Below, piece after piece: positions 23,773 through 31,022 of a stretch of DNA of 56,304 bases (the stretch's first letter is position 1; each line of letters opens with the position of its first letter). A program made the position numbers and the translations under genes. The notes beneath the pieces are model-generated. The model saw only the letters and a program-made list of their open reading frames with translations. It did not search any database and was not told where the DNA came from. The DNA comes from a virus, in the IMG/VR virus record IMGVR_UViG_3300006922_000026, positions 1-56,304 of that record. One strand, given 5' to 3'.

Positions 23773-24037
23773 GCTTTTTAACTTTATCTTTATCTCTACG
23801 TTCTTTTGCTTGATGCTCAAGAACCATATTTAATTTTTGATTTAATCTAATCATATCGTTATCTAACATACGAACACGATCAATTAATGCTATCAGAGTG
23901 CTATTGGCTTGTCCAAGTACAGGTTTAATTTCTGTTGTAACCCATTTCCATACATAGAATACAAAGTATCCCATACCCATTGCCGCAACGACAGGAAAAC
24001 CAAAGTCCTTAATTACAGTCGCTAACTCTGATGTCAT
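23759..24037 (-). CDS. Small membrane protein, holin-like (92 aa)
   Basis: Start ATG at 24037, one base after the upstream stop and 6 bases after AAGGA. One hydrophobic helix with FPVVAAMGMGYFVFYVWKWV, then an amphipathic coiled-coil (LIDRVRMLDNDMIRLNQKLN) and a very basic tail (ERRDKDKVKK). It is a paralogue of the 24255 gene (GFPIAGAIAAGFFVF in the same place). Single helix plus coiled coil with basic tail suits a holin or anchor. It overlaps the 3' end of the cyclase gene on the other strand. Confidence 0.65.
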   Translation of the reverse strand: MTSELATVIKDFGFPVVAAMGMGYFVFYVWKWVTTEIKPVLGQANSTLIALIDRVRMLDNDMIRLNQKLNMVLEHQAKERRDKDKVKKPTSK

Positions 24038-24038
24038 A

Positions 24039-24239
24039 CTATCCTTGTATTCCTGTAGATATGTAACCGCCAAGGTCCGGAGAACCTACACCAAAGCCCC
24101 AGATGAATCCAACTGCAACTCCTATTGCTAAACCAATAAGAACTGATTTAACCATATCGCTATCGTACCAGTAACCTTGTCTTTGTAAGAACTGATCTGT
24201 TTGCTTGTGCCCTGTAGTGTTTCTATAAAAATTCTTCAA
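24039..24239 (-). CDS. Small glycine-rich membrane protein (66 aa)
   Basis: A polar N-terminus (NTTGHKQTDQFLQRQGYWYD) followed by one hydrophobic glycine-rich helix (VLIGLAIGVAVGFIWGFGVG). Tightly packed between two holin-like genes on the same strand, so it is probably part of one membrane-active set, for example lysis. Family unknown. No strong ribosome site visible. Confidence 0.6.
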   Translation of the reverse strand: MKNFYRNTTGHKQTDQFLQRQGYWYDSDMVKSVLIGLAIGVAVGFIWGFGVGSPDLGGYISTGIQG

Positions 24240-24254
24240 CTTCTTCCCCTAATG

Positions 24255-24533
24255 TTAGTCACGTCTTGCATCTTCTTTGCCCTCATTGGCCGCTAATCTA
24301 TCTACATTAGGTTTTACTCCTAATGCATAACTCAACAGGGTATCTATCTTAACAAGATCATTATTCATAGTTTGTACTCGGTTGTCGAGCGATTGAATGA
24401 TGTTCTTCAATCCCATTACGGAACCGGTTACTGATGCAAGTATAAATTTTAGTGTAGTGAAAACAAAAAAGCCTGCCGCTATAGCCCCTGCGATAGGAAA
24501 TCCAACTTCACCCACAAATGATAAAAAGTCCAT
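24255..24533 (-). CDS. Small membrane protein, holin-like (92 aa)
   Basis: ATG at 24533 with AGGAGGG. Same plan as the 23759 product: membrane helix (FPIAGAIAAGFFVFTTLKFI), then a heptad-repeat stretch (LKNIIQSLDNRVQTMNNDLV) and a charged tail. The exact late box TATAAATA (24560-24567) lies 26 bases upstream. Holin or YvrJ-like small membrane protein; the function is inferred from layout only. Confidence 0.65.
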   Translation of the reverse strand: MDFLSFVGEVGFPIAGAIAAGFFVFTTLKFILASVTGSVMGLKNIIQSLDNRVQTMNNDLVKIDTLLSYALGVKPNVDRLAANEGKEDARRD

Positions 24534-24559
24534 TTGTGCCCTCCTGTTGTTTATATTAG

Positions 24560-24567
24560 TATTTATA
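24560..24567 (-). promoter_or_regulatory. Exact T4-type late promoter box
   Basis: TATAAATA on the minus strand, spaced to give a 20-base leader with the AGGAGGG site of the 24533 gene. The same bases read on the plus strand as TATAAT (24564-24569), 5 bases before the plus-strand ATG at 24574. Confidence 0.75.
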
Positions 24568-24573
24568 ATAAAT

Positions 24574-24939
24574 ATGCGTATGGAACTGTTTATCCTGTTG
24601 CTCATCAAGCACTCAATAATTGACTTAGGACTTCAACCGTTATCTTATCCGCAAGGAAAAGGTAAGGCCAATTACTTTGGTTACATGGGTCATTTAGGAC
24701 ATTACGTGCCACATGGTGTCGGTACACTCTTTGTACTACTATTCTTTGTAGACCCGTGTACGGCGCTCTTAGGCGGTTTAATCGACTGGTTTTTGCACTG
24801 GAATATCGACTTTACTAAAACTACAATCCGTAATAAAAAGGGTTGGACTAATAATGATCGACAGTTTTGGTTGTTAAATGCATTGGATCAAATCCTGCAT
24901 TATCTAACATATTTCTTAATTATACTTTGGGTAGTATAG
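24574..24939 (+). CDS. DUF3307-like membrane protein (121 aa)
   Basis: Begins at ATG 24574 (or 24580). Conserved-looking polar residues within membrane helices: LIKHSIIDLGLQPLSYPQGK, FGYMGHLGHYVPHG, LIDWFLHWNIDFTK and LNALDQILHYLTYF, which is the H-D-K...H...H..D..K...DQ.LH pattern of the DUF3307 family. The catalytic-looking layout suggests a membrane enzyme of unknown reaction. No ribosome site; TATAAT ends 5 bases before the ATG, so the message may be leaderless. Convergent with the porin gene through a shared terminator. Confidence 0.7.
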   Translation: MRMELFILLLIKHSIIDLGLQPLSYPQGKGKANYFGYMGHLGHYVPHGVGTLFVLLFFVDPCTALLGGLIDWFLHWNIDFTKTTIRNKKGWTNNDRQFWLLNALDQILHYLTYFLIILWVV

Positions 24940-24960
24940 AGGACCCGAAGGTCCCCTATA
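24935..24960. terminator. Bidirectional terminator
   Basis: TATAGAGGACC and GGTCCCCTATA form an 11-bp stem (one mismatch) with a CGAA/TTCG tetraloop between the convergent DUF3307-like and porin genes; T-rich sequence follows on the plus strand. Confidence 0.8.
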
Positions 24961-24969
24961 TTATTTTGA

Positions 24970-26040
24970 TTAGAACTTGTATCTAATTGATCCTACGATT
25001 TGATCAGTTTCGGCGTAGTCAACTCCTGTAAAAGTTGATGTACCTGCTTTGTCATGGTAGTAAAGTCCTACTTCTAAGCCGTCCTGTTTGTCAGCACGTT
25101 TAGTGACATCACGGTTTGTTACTACGTTGTAAACAACACCATAGTAATTACCATCATATCCTAAGTCATCATTTTCAGTTCTATGTGCAGTAACATAAAT
25201 TGACTCATTTACAAAATACATTGCACCCACGTCAATTCTGTTATCACTTGCAAGACCTGTGTCTTTGTCGTCCCACACTTCAGCACCCCAAGTCATTGGA
25301 ATACCAAATCTAAATAGTGAACCGCCAACGGAATAACCTTCCTGCATTGTGTCTACTGTGTAACTTGCAGAACCATCTGCTTTCGTATCAATCATCATGT
25401 ATGATACATCAGCAAGTCCCATTAGACTTACAGTTGCACTTGCATAAGTTGATTGTTCGTTAGCATCATAACCTAATACAAAACCGTATGGTTGATTAGG
25501 GTCAAGTCTATATGTATCAAAGTCAAACTCTGAATCACGCTCGAAGCCACCAAATGTAATAACTGTTTTATTGTTATGATCTAATCTATTACTACTTTCA
25601 GTAATAATAATTGGAGCACCAATTTTTCCAGTTTTTGCAAAGCCTAAACGTTGTGCGTCTGTTTCACCTAAATAGATTGTTGCAAAGTCATTGCCAAGGC
25701 CAATTTGTTTTTCAACCATGGTATTGTCTTTCGTAGCGTCTAAGGCATAGTCACTATCGTAAGTCATACTTGCACCAGCATAATCGATATTCAAACCGTT
25801 ATCTGGTAACTCTACATCAAATCCAACTTGTAATTCTGAACGGGCTTCCCAGCCACTGTCGAATAATTTATCGTTGTAGTATCCTTCAATTTCACCTGAT
25901 ATAAACATACCGTTTGGTAAACTTGGAACATTACTACTTTCAAGATCTGAAACTCTTTGTTCCAGTGTCTTATCTTCAGCCAATGCTTGTGTAGTCGCTA
26001 AACCAACAAGAAGGGCTAAACTAAAGATTAGTTTTTTCAT
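24970..26040 (-). CDS. Outer-membrane porin
   Basis: Signal peptide (LIFSLALLVGLATTQALA, cut after about residue 21), a short coiled-coil start (LEQRVSDLESSN), then alternating beta-strand sequence to the final Phe of GSIRYKF, the C-terminal signature recognised by the BAM complex. 356 residues, typical of a 16-stranded trimeric porin of alphaproteobacteria. A phage-encoded porin may change surface permeability or block superinfection. The leader (26041-26220) contains two hairpins, one terminator-like, and a late box at 26198-26205. Confidence 0.85.
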   Translation of the reverse strand: MKKLIFSLALLVGLATTQALAEDKTLEQRVSDLESSNVPSLPNGMFISGEIEGYYNDKLFDSGWEARSELQVGFDVELPDNGLNIDYAGASMTYDSDYALDATKDNTMVEKQIGLGNDFATIYLGETDAQRLGFAKTGKIGAPIIITESSNRLDHNNKTVITFGGFERDSEFDFDTYRLDPNQPYGFVLGYDANEQSTYASATVSLMGLADVSYMMIDTKADGSASYTVDTMQEGYSVGGSLFRFGIPMTWGAEVWDDKDTGLASDNRIDVGAMYFVNESIYVTAHRTENDDLGYDGNYYGVVYNVVTNRDVTKRADKQDGLEVGLYYHDKAGTSTFTGVDYAETDQIVGSIRYKF

Positions 26041-26069
26041 TTGCTTCTGTTTCCTATATTTTATTGCAA

Positions 26070-26096
26070 TAAAAAAGACACTGTGTCAGTGTCTTC
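26070..26096 (-). terminator. Terminator-like hairpin in the porin leader
   Basis: AAGACACTG and CAGTGTCTT form a 9-bp stem with an ACA loop followed by TTTTATT on the minus strand. It lies 30 bases before the porin ATG, so it may end the upstream transcript or act as an attenuator. Confidence 0.7.
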
Positions 26097-26220
26097 TTAG
26101 TAATTATGCACTCTTTTGTCGCATAATCTTAAAAGTGGCAAACCTATGCCGCTCTTATTTCTCTGTGGATTTTGGTAGGGATGTCTCTAATCCGAGTTAT
26201 TTATCGGAGTTGGGGGATTA
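26097..26220 (-). promoter_or_regulatory. Long structured leader of the porin gene
   Basis: Contains the late box GATAAATA (26198-26205), a GGCA/TGCC hairpin, then ATTATGC/GCATAAT around an 11-base loop, followed by the terminator-like stem at 26070-26096. No reading frame was found in it. Confidence 0.45.
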
Positions 26221-27594
26221 TTAATCTTGGGGTTTAGCGATGTTTGTAAGTTGAACGTAAAGAGGACCTTTTTCAATATAGTTACGTAGGTAGCCGTCGG
26301 AATAATAAGTTCTTATTCCTACTAATTTTTTTCCTGAAGTTTGGTCGACGATATTAATTTGTGGTCTTGTTTTTTTCTCGTCATACTCGGCCATCAAGTT
26401 TAAACCAGCATCTTGCATCTTGTCTAATCTTTTTGCATCTAATATTATTGTACCTTTACCGGTAAATTGTTTTAGCAACACATCATCGTCGCCTCTGTTC
26501 TTCCACCATTTCAATGCTTTTACAAAAGTGTTCAAGAATGCTTTTTCGTCATTATCTGTAGTTAAGGATTTATTAATAGAGTCAACTGCTTCTCTGTATG
26601 CAATTTCTTGTGCTTTAAGTCTACCTGCAGGTTGCTTTTTAGAAGATGCCATTTCAATAAACTTATCCTTAATAGAACTAATGTCTGCGATTTTAGCATA
26701 TCCATGAACACCAAATAAATCATCGTTTAGTATATTATATCTTTGTTCTGGTGTTGCCGCTTTGCTTGTGTTAGAATCTTTTACTGCACCTCCACCTACT
26801 TGATGGATTTGGCTTGTTTGGCCTGCTTTGATACTGTATCCTCTGTATTTCTTTTCTGTTTCGTTTTCAAACTCTATATCTGTTTTTCTTTCTTGTTCTC
26901 CGCTTACACCGTCACCTATAACTCTTACTTCATCGTATTTGTTATTGTTTGCATAAACATCTGCTCTTCTACCTGTCTCGTCATTAGCATCGTCAATAAT
27001 ATCCTTGACATAAGATGCAAAATCTTTATCTTCAAGTACAGCAAAATTTTGAAAGTATTTCCATGATCCAGGTTTCAAAGCAATCGTTACAGAAAACATA
27101 TCTGCTAAATCTGGATTTTCTGTTTCATTTCTTTTCAGTGTAAATATTTGATTATTTTTTAACTTAGGTATAAATGTTCTTATTTGATCTAAAGTAATAT
27201 CTTTTGTAGGTCGAGCAATAAGTCTTACAAAGGCCGCTATTGCGTGGTATCCTTCTGACACTTCACCTCTATTAAATTTTAACTTATCTTCTGTTTCACC
27301 TTTAATCTCATTAGACTTAAAAAGGTTTCCTGCTGGTACTGATGTAACATCTTTTCCTAAATGATCTTTTCCTTTACCAGTAATAAGATCACCTAAATGC
27401 TTAATTGGTTTCTGTCCTGGATTTGCTGTAAATACTTTGTTTGGATCTTCTGATGCGCCAACATAAAAAGTACGATCTTTATCTGTGGCTCCTGCTAACT
27501 TACTATTGATTCCGTCAATGTAACCAGAGACACTCGAGTCTCTTGCGGACTTAACCATGGCCATTTCGGTTATTTTAAACTGTGCGTATCTCAT
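26221..27594 (-). CDS. Large probable internal head protein (457 aa)
   Basis: Begins MRYAQFKITEMAMV; ITE followed by a small side chain is the I/L-x-E site cut by T4-type prohead protease, as in T4 internal protein I. The rest is soluble, lysine/aspartate-rich, mixed alpha/beta, with a central insertion rich in Gly/Asp/Asn and an ordered C-terminus (GIRTYYSDGYLRNYIEKGPL). Late box CATAAATA ends 8 bases before the ATG and there is no ribosome site. Likely packaged in the capsid; further function unknown. Confidence 0.6.
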   Translation of the reverse strand: MRYAQFKITEMAMVKSARDSSVSGYIDGINSKLAGATDKDRTFYVGASEDPNKVFTANPGQKPIKHLGDLITGKGKDHLGKDVTSVPAGNLFKSNEIKGETEDKLKFNRGEVSEGYHAIAAFVRLIARPTKDITLDQIRTFIPKLKNNQIFTLKRNETENPDLADMFSVTIALKPGSWKYFQNFAVLEDKDFASYVKDIIDDANDETGRRADVYANNNKYDEVRVIGDGVSGEQERKTDIEFENETEKKYRGYSIKAGQTSQIHQVGGGAVKDSNTSKAATPEQRYNILNDDLFGVHGYAKIADISSIKDKFIEMASSKKQPAGRLKAQEIAYREAVDSINKSLTTDNDEKAFLNTFVKALKWWKNRGDDDVLLKQFTGKGTIILDAKRLDKMQDAGLNLMAEYDEKKTRPQINIVDQTSGKKLVGIRTYYSDGYLRNYIEKGPLYVQLTNIAKPQD

Positions 27595-27602
27595 TGTATA
27601 CG

Positions 27603-27610
27603 TATTTATG
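27603..27610 (-). promoter_or_regulatory. T4-late-like box next to a start codon
   Basis: CATAAATA on the minus strand, 8 bases before the ATG at 27594; predicts an almost leaderless message. Confidence 0.6.
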
Positions 27611-28292
27611 CAAGTTTAGGGAATAGCATATCAGTGCAAAACTTGTCTACATCTGCTTCGTCTAATCCTAAAGACTTCATTACGTTAGGTGTGTGGGGGT
27701 TTTGTTGCTGGTTATGACAGTAGTAATCTTGTGCGCCTGATACCAATGCTTTGTCGCCTTCGCCTTTTGTAATACCTACTTCATCGAAGTATGCACGTAG
27801 ATTGCTCAATGCAATACGTATAATTTCATCTGCTTCTTCGTCTGTCTTTACGTTACCTGCGGCAAGCATTTTATCTGTAAAGATGTTAGTTGCCCATTCT
27901 GGTAACTTGCGTTGCTTCTCCGGAACAAAGTGTTCTACACTTTCTCGGTAGCCATCAATCATAGGGTGATGCATATCACTGCTTGGTGAAAAATCGTGGA
28001 AGGCTCCTGTTATCTTATTCTTACCTGCAATAACATCAAAGCCGTATATAGGTGCTGGGTTGTCTAACGTAGGAAAAATACATACATGCATCATCCACAA
28101 GCCTTTTGAAGCACGAGCATCTACAACATCAATGTGAGCTCGTCTAACATTATCATTTGCCCATACCCTATTAATCCAGCCGCCATCAGGACGATTAAAA
28201 TAGTCCAGTCCAGGCTCATTAATTTCTTTAGCCTGTTCGTCAAAAATTTGTATGATTTCATCTTTGCAATTGATTAGTTTATCCCAAAGCAT
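27606..28292 (-). CDS. pcyX: Ferredoxin-dependent bilin reductase (PcyX-like)
   Basis: Reduces biliverdin made by heme oxygenase, using host ferredoxin. The family core is visible: GLWMMHVCIFPTLDNPAPIYG, GFDVIAGKNKITGAFHDFSP (Asp86 and Asp100 in catalytic-type positions), then LPEWATNIFTDKML and a QDYYCHNQQQNPHTP stretch near the C-terminus. 228 residues fits PcyA/PebS/PcyX enzymes. The pairing with a phage heme oxygenase in a non-photosynthetic-type phage matches PcyX, which makes phycoerythrobilin; product identity is inferred. Its late position and small coiled-coil neighbour are noteworthy. Confidence 0.85.
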   Translation of the reverse strand: MLWDKLINCKDEIIQIFDEQAKEINEPGLDYFNRPDGGWINRVWANDNVRRAHIDVVDARASKGLWMMHVCIFPTLDNPAPIYGFDVIAGKNKITGAFHDFSPSSDMHHPMIDGYRESVEHFVPEKQRKLPEWATNIFTDKMLAAGNVKTDEEADEIIRIALSNLRAYFDEVGITKGEGDKALVSGAQDYYCHNQQQNPHTPNVMKSLGLDEADVDKFCTDMLFPKLA

Positions 28293-28448
28293 TTACTTCA
28301 CCTTTCTGCTTGTGGTCTTCTCCAACCATGCGACTTTTTTCTGTAAGTCGATTATTTGTTCTTGTAGTAATTGTATTTGTGCTATTACTTTTAATTCTTT
28401 ATCTTTGTTTGCTTGAACTTGAAATTCAGGCACTTCACTTAACTTCAT
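28293..28448 (-). CDS. 51-residue coiled-coil protein between hemO and pcyX
   Basis: Starts at ATG 28448 inside the end of the heme oxygenase gene, with AAGAG upstream; the longer frame is a shadow of hemO. The sequence has a clear heptad pattern (VIAQIQLLQEQIIDLQKKVA) ending in a basic tail. It ends 1 base before the bilin reductase start, so all three are translated together. It may hold the two enzymes together or be a short structural peptide; unknown family. Confidence 0.6.
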   Translation of the reverse strand: MKLSEVPEFQVQANKDKELKVIAQIQLLQEQIIDLQKKVAWLEKTTSRKVK

Positions 28449-28974
28449 CTTGCATCTCTTTAAATAAATCAGTTGCGAATTGGAAACAAATTCTTGCTTC
28501 AGGAGCCATGTCATCATTTAGACGCTCTCTGATTGCAGTCTTAAGTTCATCTGGTTGTGTAAAATCATACATAGTTCCTTTACCAGGAATCTTTTTACGT
28601 ATCATTTGTCCACCACTCAAATCACCCATATGTCTTGTATAAATGTGTGCCATTAATTTTTGTTTATCATCTCTGATACTCATAATATGGTCTGCGTACA
28701 TTTTACTACTTGGTGCAAGTTTCGGTGGGTTTTCTAAATCATTCCATAGTTCAGTGTAGTCTTCAAGTATCTTACTTGCCCGTCTAACATCTGGCAAGTC
28801 ATCTAACACACCTTCTGCCATTGCAACAGTTTCTAATAGGTTATAATTTACGTATTGGTTATATAAAAAAGTTGCGTATACTTTAGGGTCAATCTTGCCA
28901 CTCATTAATACTTTTACAAAGCCTTGGCGTTCTGCATTTCTATGATGCTCATATGTTAATTCTTTTAAACTCAT
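28435..28974 (-). CDS. hemO: Heme oxygenase
   Basis: Opens heme to biliverdin, CO and iron. Proximal heme ligand His11 is in LTYEHHRNAE, and the distal helix shows GDLSGG (117-122) in RHMGDLSGGQMIRK. 179 residues is close to short bacterial and phage heme oxygenases. ClpS lies directly upstream (TAAATG) and the coiled-coil and bilin reductase genes directly downstream. It could supply bilin or release iron from host heme for phage enzymes. Confidence 0.93.
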   Translation of the reverse strand: MSLKELTYEHHRNAERQGFVKVLMSGKIDPKVYATFLYNQYVNYNLLETVAMAEGVLDDLPDVRRASKILEDYTELWNDLENPPKLAPSSKMYADHIMSIRDDKQKLMAHIYTRHMGDLSGGQMIRKKIPGKGTMYDFTQPDELKTAIRERLNDDMAPEARICFQFATDLFKEMQDEVK

Positions 28975-29274
28975 TTAGTCCTTCTCTATTCTGATTTGTA
29001 ATGGGAACCCTGCGTTCCTACTTAGGGTCGTTGCTTCAATACTTTTCTGCTCAGCAAGTTCAAAACTATATACACCACATATTGCACTTCCTTCTTGATG
29101 AATCTTCATCGTTAAGTCTCTTGCATTTTCTGGTGTGTGTTTAAAAATAGATGTTAAGATTTCTATTACAAAATCCATAGGCGTATGGTCGTCATTAAGT
29201 AATATAACTTTGTATCGATCAGGTGTTGAAATTACCTGTTCAATCTTTTCGTCAATGTCTACTGCTGTACTCAT
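28975..29274 (-). CDS. clpS: ClpS adaptor protein
   Basis: ClpS delivers N-degron substrates to ClpA-ClpP. After a flexible N-terminal 20 residues the core is complete: YKVILLNDDHTPMDFVIEIL (22-41), FKHTPENARDLTMKIHQEG and ICGVYSFELAEQKSIEATTL. Asn-Asp-Asp and the following residues form the substrate pocket. 99 residues, normal size. AAGGAG precedes the ATG, with late box AATAAATA at 29289-29296. With two ClpP subunits in this phage it suggests deliberate steering of host proteolysis. Confidence 0.95.
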   Translation of the reverse strand: MSTAVDIDEKIEQVISTPDRYKVILLNDDHTPMDFVIEILTSIFKHTPENARDLTMKIHQEGSAICGVYSFELAEQKSIEATTLSRNAGFPLQIRIEKD

Positions 29275-29288
29275 ATTGTCTCCTTAAC

Positions 29289-29296
29289 TATTTATT
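29289..29296 (-). promoter_or_regulatory. T4-late-like box upstream of clpS
   Basis: AATAAATA on the minus strand, about 15 bases before the ATG at 29274, between the hsp20-clpS stem-loop and clpS. Confidence 0.45.
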
Positions 29297-29303
29297 ATGA
29301 GTG

Positions 29304-29333
29304 TTTGCAGTCGACCCTAAAGCCGACTGCAAA
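29304..29333 (-). terminator. Stem-loop between hsp20 and clpS
   Basis: TTTGCAGTCG and CGACTGCAAA form a perfect 10-bp stem with a 10-base loop just after the hsp20 stop. No T-run follows, so partial termination or protection of the hsp20 message end is more likely than full termination. Confidence 0.55.
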
Positions 29334-29340
29334 TCCTTGT

Positions 29341-29781
29341 TTACTTAACTGTGATTGAACGTGCTTTCTTCGCCTCTGGAACAATACGCTCCATTGCTAT
29401 TTTAAGCAATCCATCTTTCAACTCAGCGCCGTTAACTACAACATCATCAGCGATTGAAAAAGACTTACTAAACTGTCTTTTACTAATGCCTTGGTGTTGT
29501 ACACCTTCTCTCTGTGCTTCGTTGTTATCGTGTACAGATTTTACTGTTACAACACCATCTTCGTATTGTACATCAATATCGTCTTTACCGAATCCTGCAA
29601 GAGCCAATTCAATATCGTAGGTGTAATCACCTGTTCTTACAATATTGTATGGGGGGTAGTTAGTAGTTGGAGCGTCAAAGAAGTTATCGTTGAACATCCT
29701 TTCGAATCTGTCAAATACAGGATCGAATCCTACTGTTACGGGTCTTAGTTGGTTAAAAATTGATAGGGATTTGTTTGTCAT
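29341..29781 (-). CDS. Small heat-shock protein Hsp20 (IbpA-like)
   Basis: Holds unfolding proteins. The alpha-crystallin domain spans about residues 45-140: YPPYNIVRTGDYTYDIELAL, AGFGKDDIDVQYEDGVVTVK and LKDGLLKIAMERIVPE, with the I-x-V tail motif near the C-terminus (SITVK). The N-terminus (LRPVTVGFDPVFDRFERMF) matches bacterial class A. 146 residues. GGAGG precedes the ATG. It has both a sigma70-like promoter (29865-29893) and a late box (29845-29852). Confidence 0.93.
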   Translation of the reverse strand: MTNKSLSIFNQLRPVTVGFDPVFDRFERMFNDNFFDAPTTNYPPYNIVRTGDYTYDIELALAGFGKDDIDVQYEDGVVTVKSVHDNNEAQREGVQHQGISKRQFSKSFSIADDVVVNGAELKDGLLKIAMERIVPEAKKARSITVK

Positions 29782-29844
29782 TTGCTTTCCTCCTATTGTT
29801 AAGCGAGTTATATAATGTAAGACCTATCAAGCATCTTACACTAA

Positions 29845-29852
29845 TATTTATC
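29845..29852 (-). promoter_or_regulatory. T4-late-like box upstream of hsp20
   Basis: GATAAATA followed by TT on the minus strand, between the sigma70-like promoter and the hsp20 start. Confidence 0.5.
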
Positions 29853-29864
29853 ATTGTACTTACA

Positions 29865-29893
29865 ATTATACGCAATTTTGATAGAAAAATCAA
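29865..29893 (-). promoter_or_regulatory. sigma70-like promoter of hsp20
   Basis: TTGATT, 17 bases, TATAAT on the minus strand; it gives a leader of about 75 bases that also contains a late box. Confidence 0.65.
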
Positions 29894-29909
29894 GTGCTTT
29901 GTTTACCAA

Positions 29910-31022
29910 TTATGCGTTGTATTGATTGAACACTTGATTAACCTGTTGTGTACATCTTACGAATGTTGTACACTTAGGCATATCTTTAATGCGTTTTGCT
30001 CCAATGTAAGTACAAGTAGATCGTAAACCACCAAGTATTTCTGTTAGTGTACCTTCTACTTCTCCTTTGTAAGGAATAGAAACAAGTTTGCCTTCAGCAC
30101 CCCTGTATCCATCTTTACGTGTACCATGTGTCGCCATGGCCGCGTCTGAGCTCATTCCGTAGAACTCAACAAAACTCTGTTCAGCAAAGTGCGGAACATA
30201 AGTTCCATTGTCTAACTTATGAGCACCTCCTGTTGATGTGTGTTTTGTAATAATGTTACCACCACCTTCTTTGTGTCCTGCTAACATACCGCCAAGCATA
30301 ACAAAGTGAGCACCTGCTCCAAAGGCTTTACTTACATCTCCTGGATACACACAACCGCCATCAGCAATAATGTGTCCACCAATACCATTGGCCGCATCAG
30401 CACATTCAATAATGCCTGATAGTTGCGGTACACCAACACCTGTCATTAGTCGTGTAGTACATACTGATCCTGGACCAATACCACACTTGACAATGTCAGC
30501 ACCTTTGATAATAAGTTCTTCTGTCATCTCTGCTGAAATAACATTACCAGCAATAATAGTTTTGTCTGGGTATGCGTCTCTAACTCTTGCAATAAAGTCT
30601 GCATAGTTTTCGTGATAAGCATTTGCAACATCAATAGTAATAAACTTGATGTCTGGATACATTTCTAATACTGCTTTCATAGTAGCATAGTCTTTTGCAT
30701 CTTTATCCCAAATAACTCCTGTACCTGTGCAAACACTTAGGTACTTCATCTTTACACCTGCACTGTGTTCTTTCCAGTCATCTACTGAATAGTGCTTTCG
30801 CATTACAGTAATCATTTTATGTTCTTGCAGGACCTTCGCCATCTCGAATGTACCAACACCGTCCATGTTACTTGACATGATCGGTACTCCAGTCCATTCA
30901 TTACCATAATGAAACTTGATCGTTCGAGTCAAGTCAACGTCACGCCTGCTTTCTAATTTAGACCGTTTAGGCTTAAACAGTACGTCTTTGTAATCTAACT
31001 TAACATCTTGTTCGATTCTCAT
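29910..31022 (-). CDS. guaC: GMP reductase
   Basis: Converts GMP to IMP with NADPH, joining guanine and adenine nucleotide pools. IMPDH/GMPR barrel signatures: LDYKDVLFKPKRS at the N-terminus, VPIMSSNMDGVGT (47-58), catalytic Cys188 in GIGPGSVCTTR, IADGGCVYPGDVSKAFGAGA and the mobile GYRGAEGKL region. 370 residues, slightly longer than bacterial GuaC, no CBS domains, which favours GMPR over IMPDH. It likely adjusts purine pools for phage DNA synthesis alongside NrdAB. The ATG overlaps the upstream gene by 4 bases. Confidence 0.9.
   Translation of the reverse strand: MRIEQDVKLDYKDVLFKPKRSKLESRRDVDLTRTIKFHYGNEWTGVPIMSSNMDGVGTFEMAKVLQEHKMITVMRKHYSVDDWKEHSAGVKMKYLSVCTGTGVIWDKDAKDYATMKAVLEMYPDIKFITIDVANAYHENYADFIARVRDAYPDKTIIAGNVISAEMTEELIIKGADIVKCGIGPGSVCTTRLMTGVGVPQLSGIIECADAANGIGGHIIADGGCVYPGDVSKAFGAGAHFVMLGGMLAGHKEGGGNIITKHTSTGGAHKLDNGTYVPHFAEQSFVEFYGMSSDAAMATHGTRKDGYRGAEGKLVSIPYKGEVEGTLTEILGGLRSTCTYIGAKRIKDMPKCTTFVRCTQQVNQVFNQYNA

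Noticed and set aside
26130-26165. Possible tRNA in the porin leader
   Set aside because: Only a 4-bp GGCA/TGCC stem is present; there is no cloverleaf, T loop or anticodon arm.
29782-29909. Heat-shock (sigma32-type) promoter before hsp20
   Set aside because: No CTTGAA/CCCCAT pair was seen; a sigma70-like promoter and a late box explain expression.
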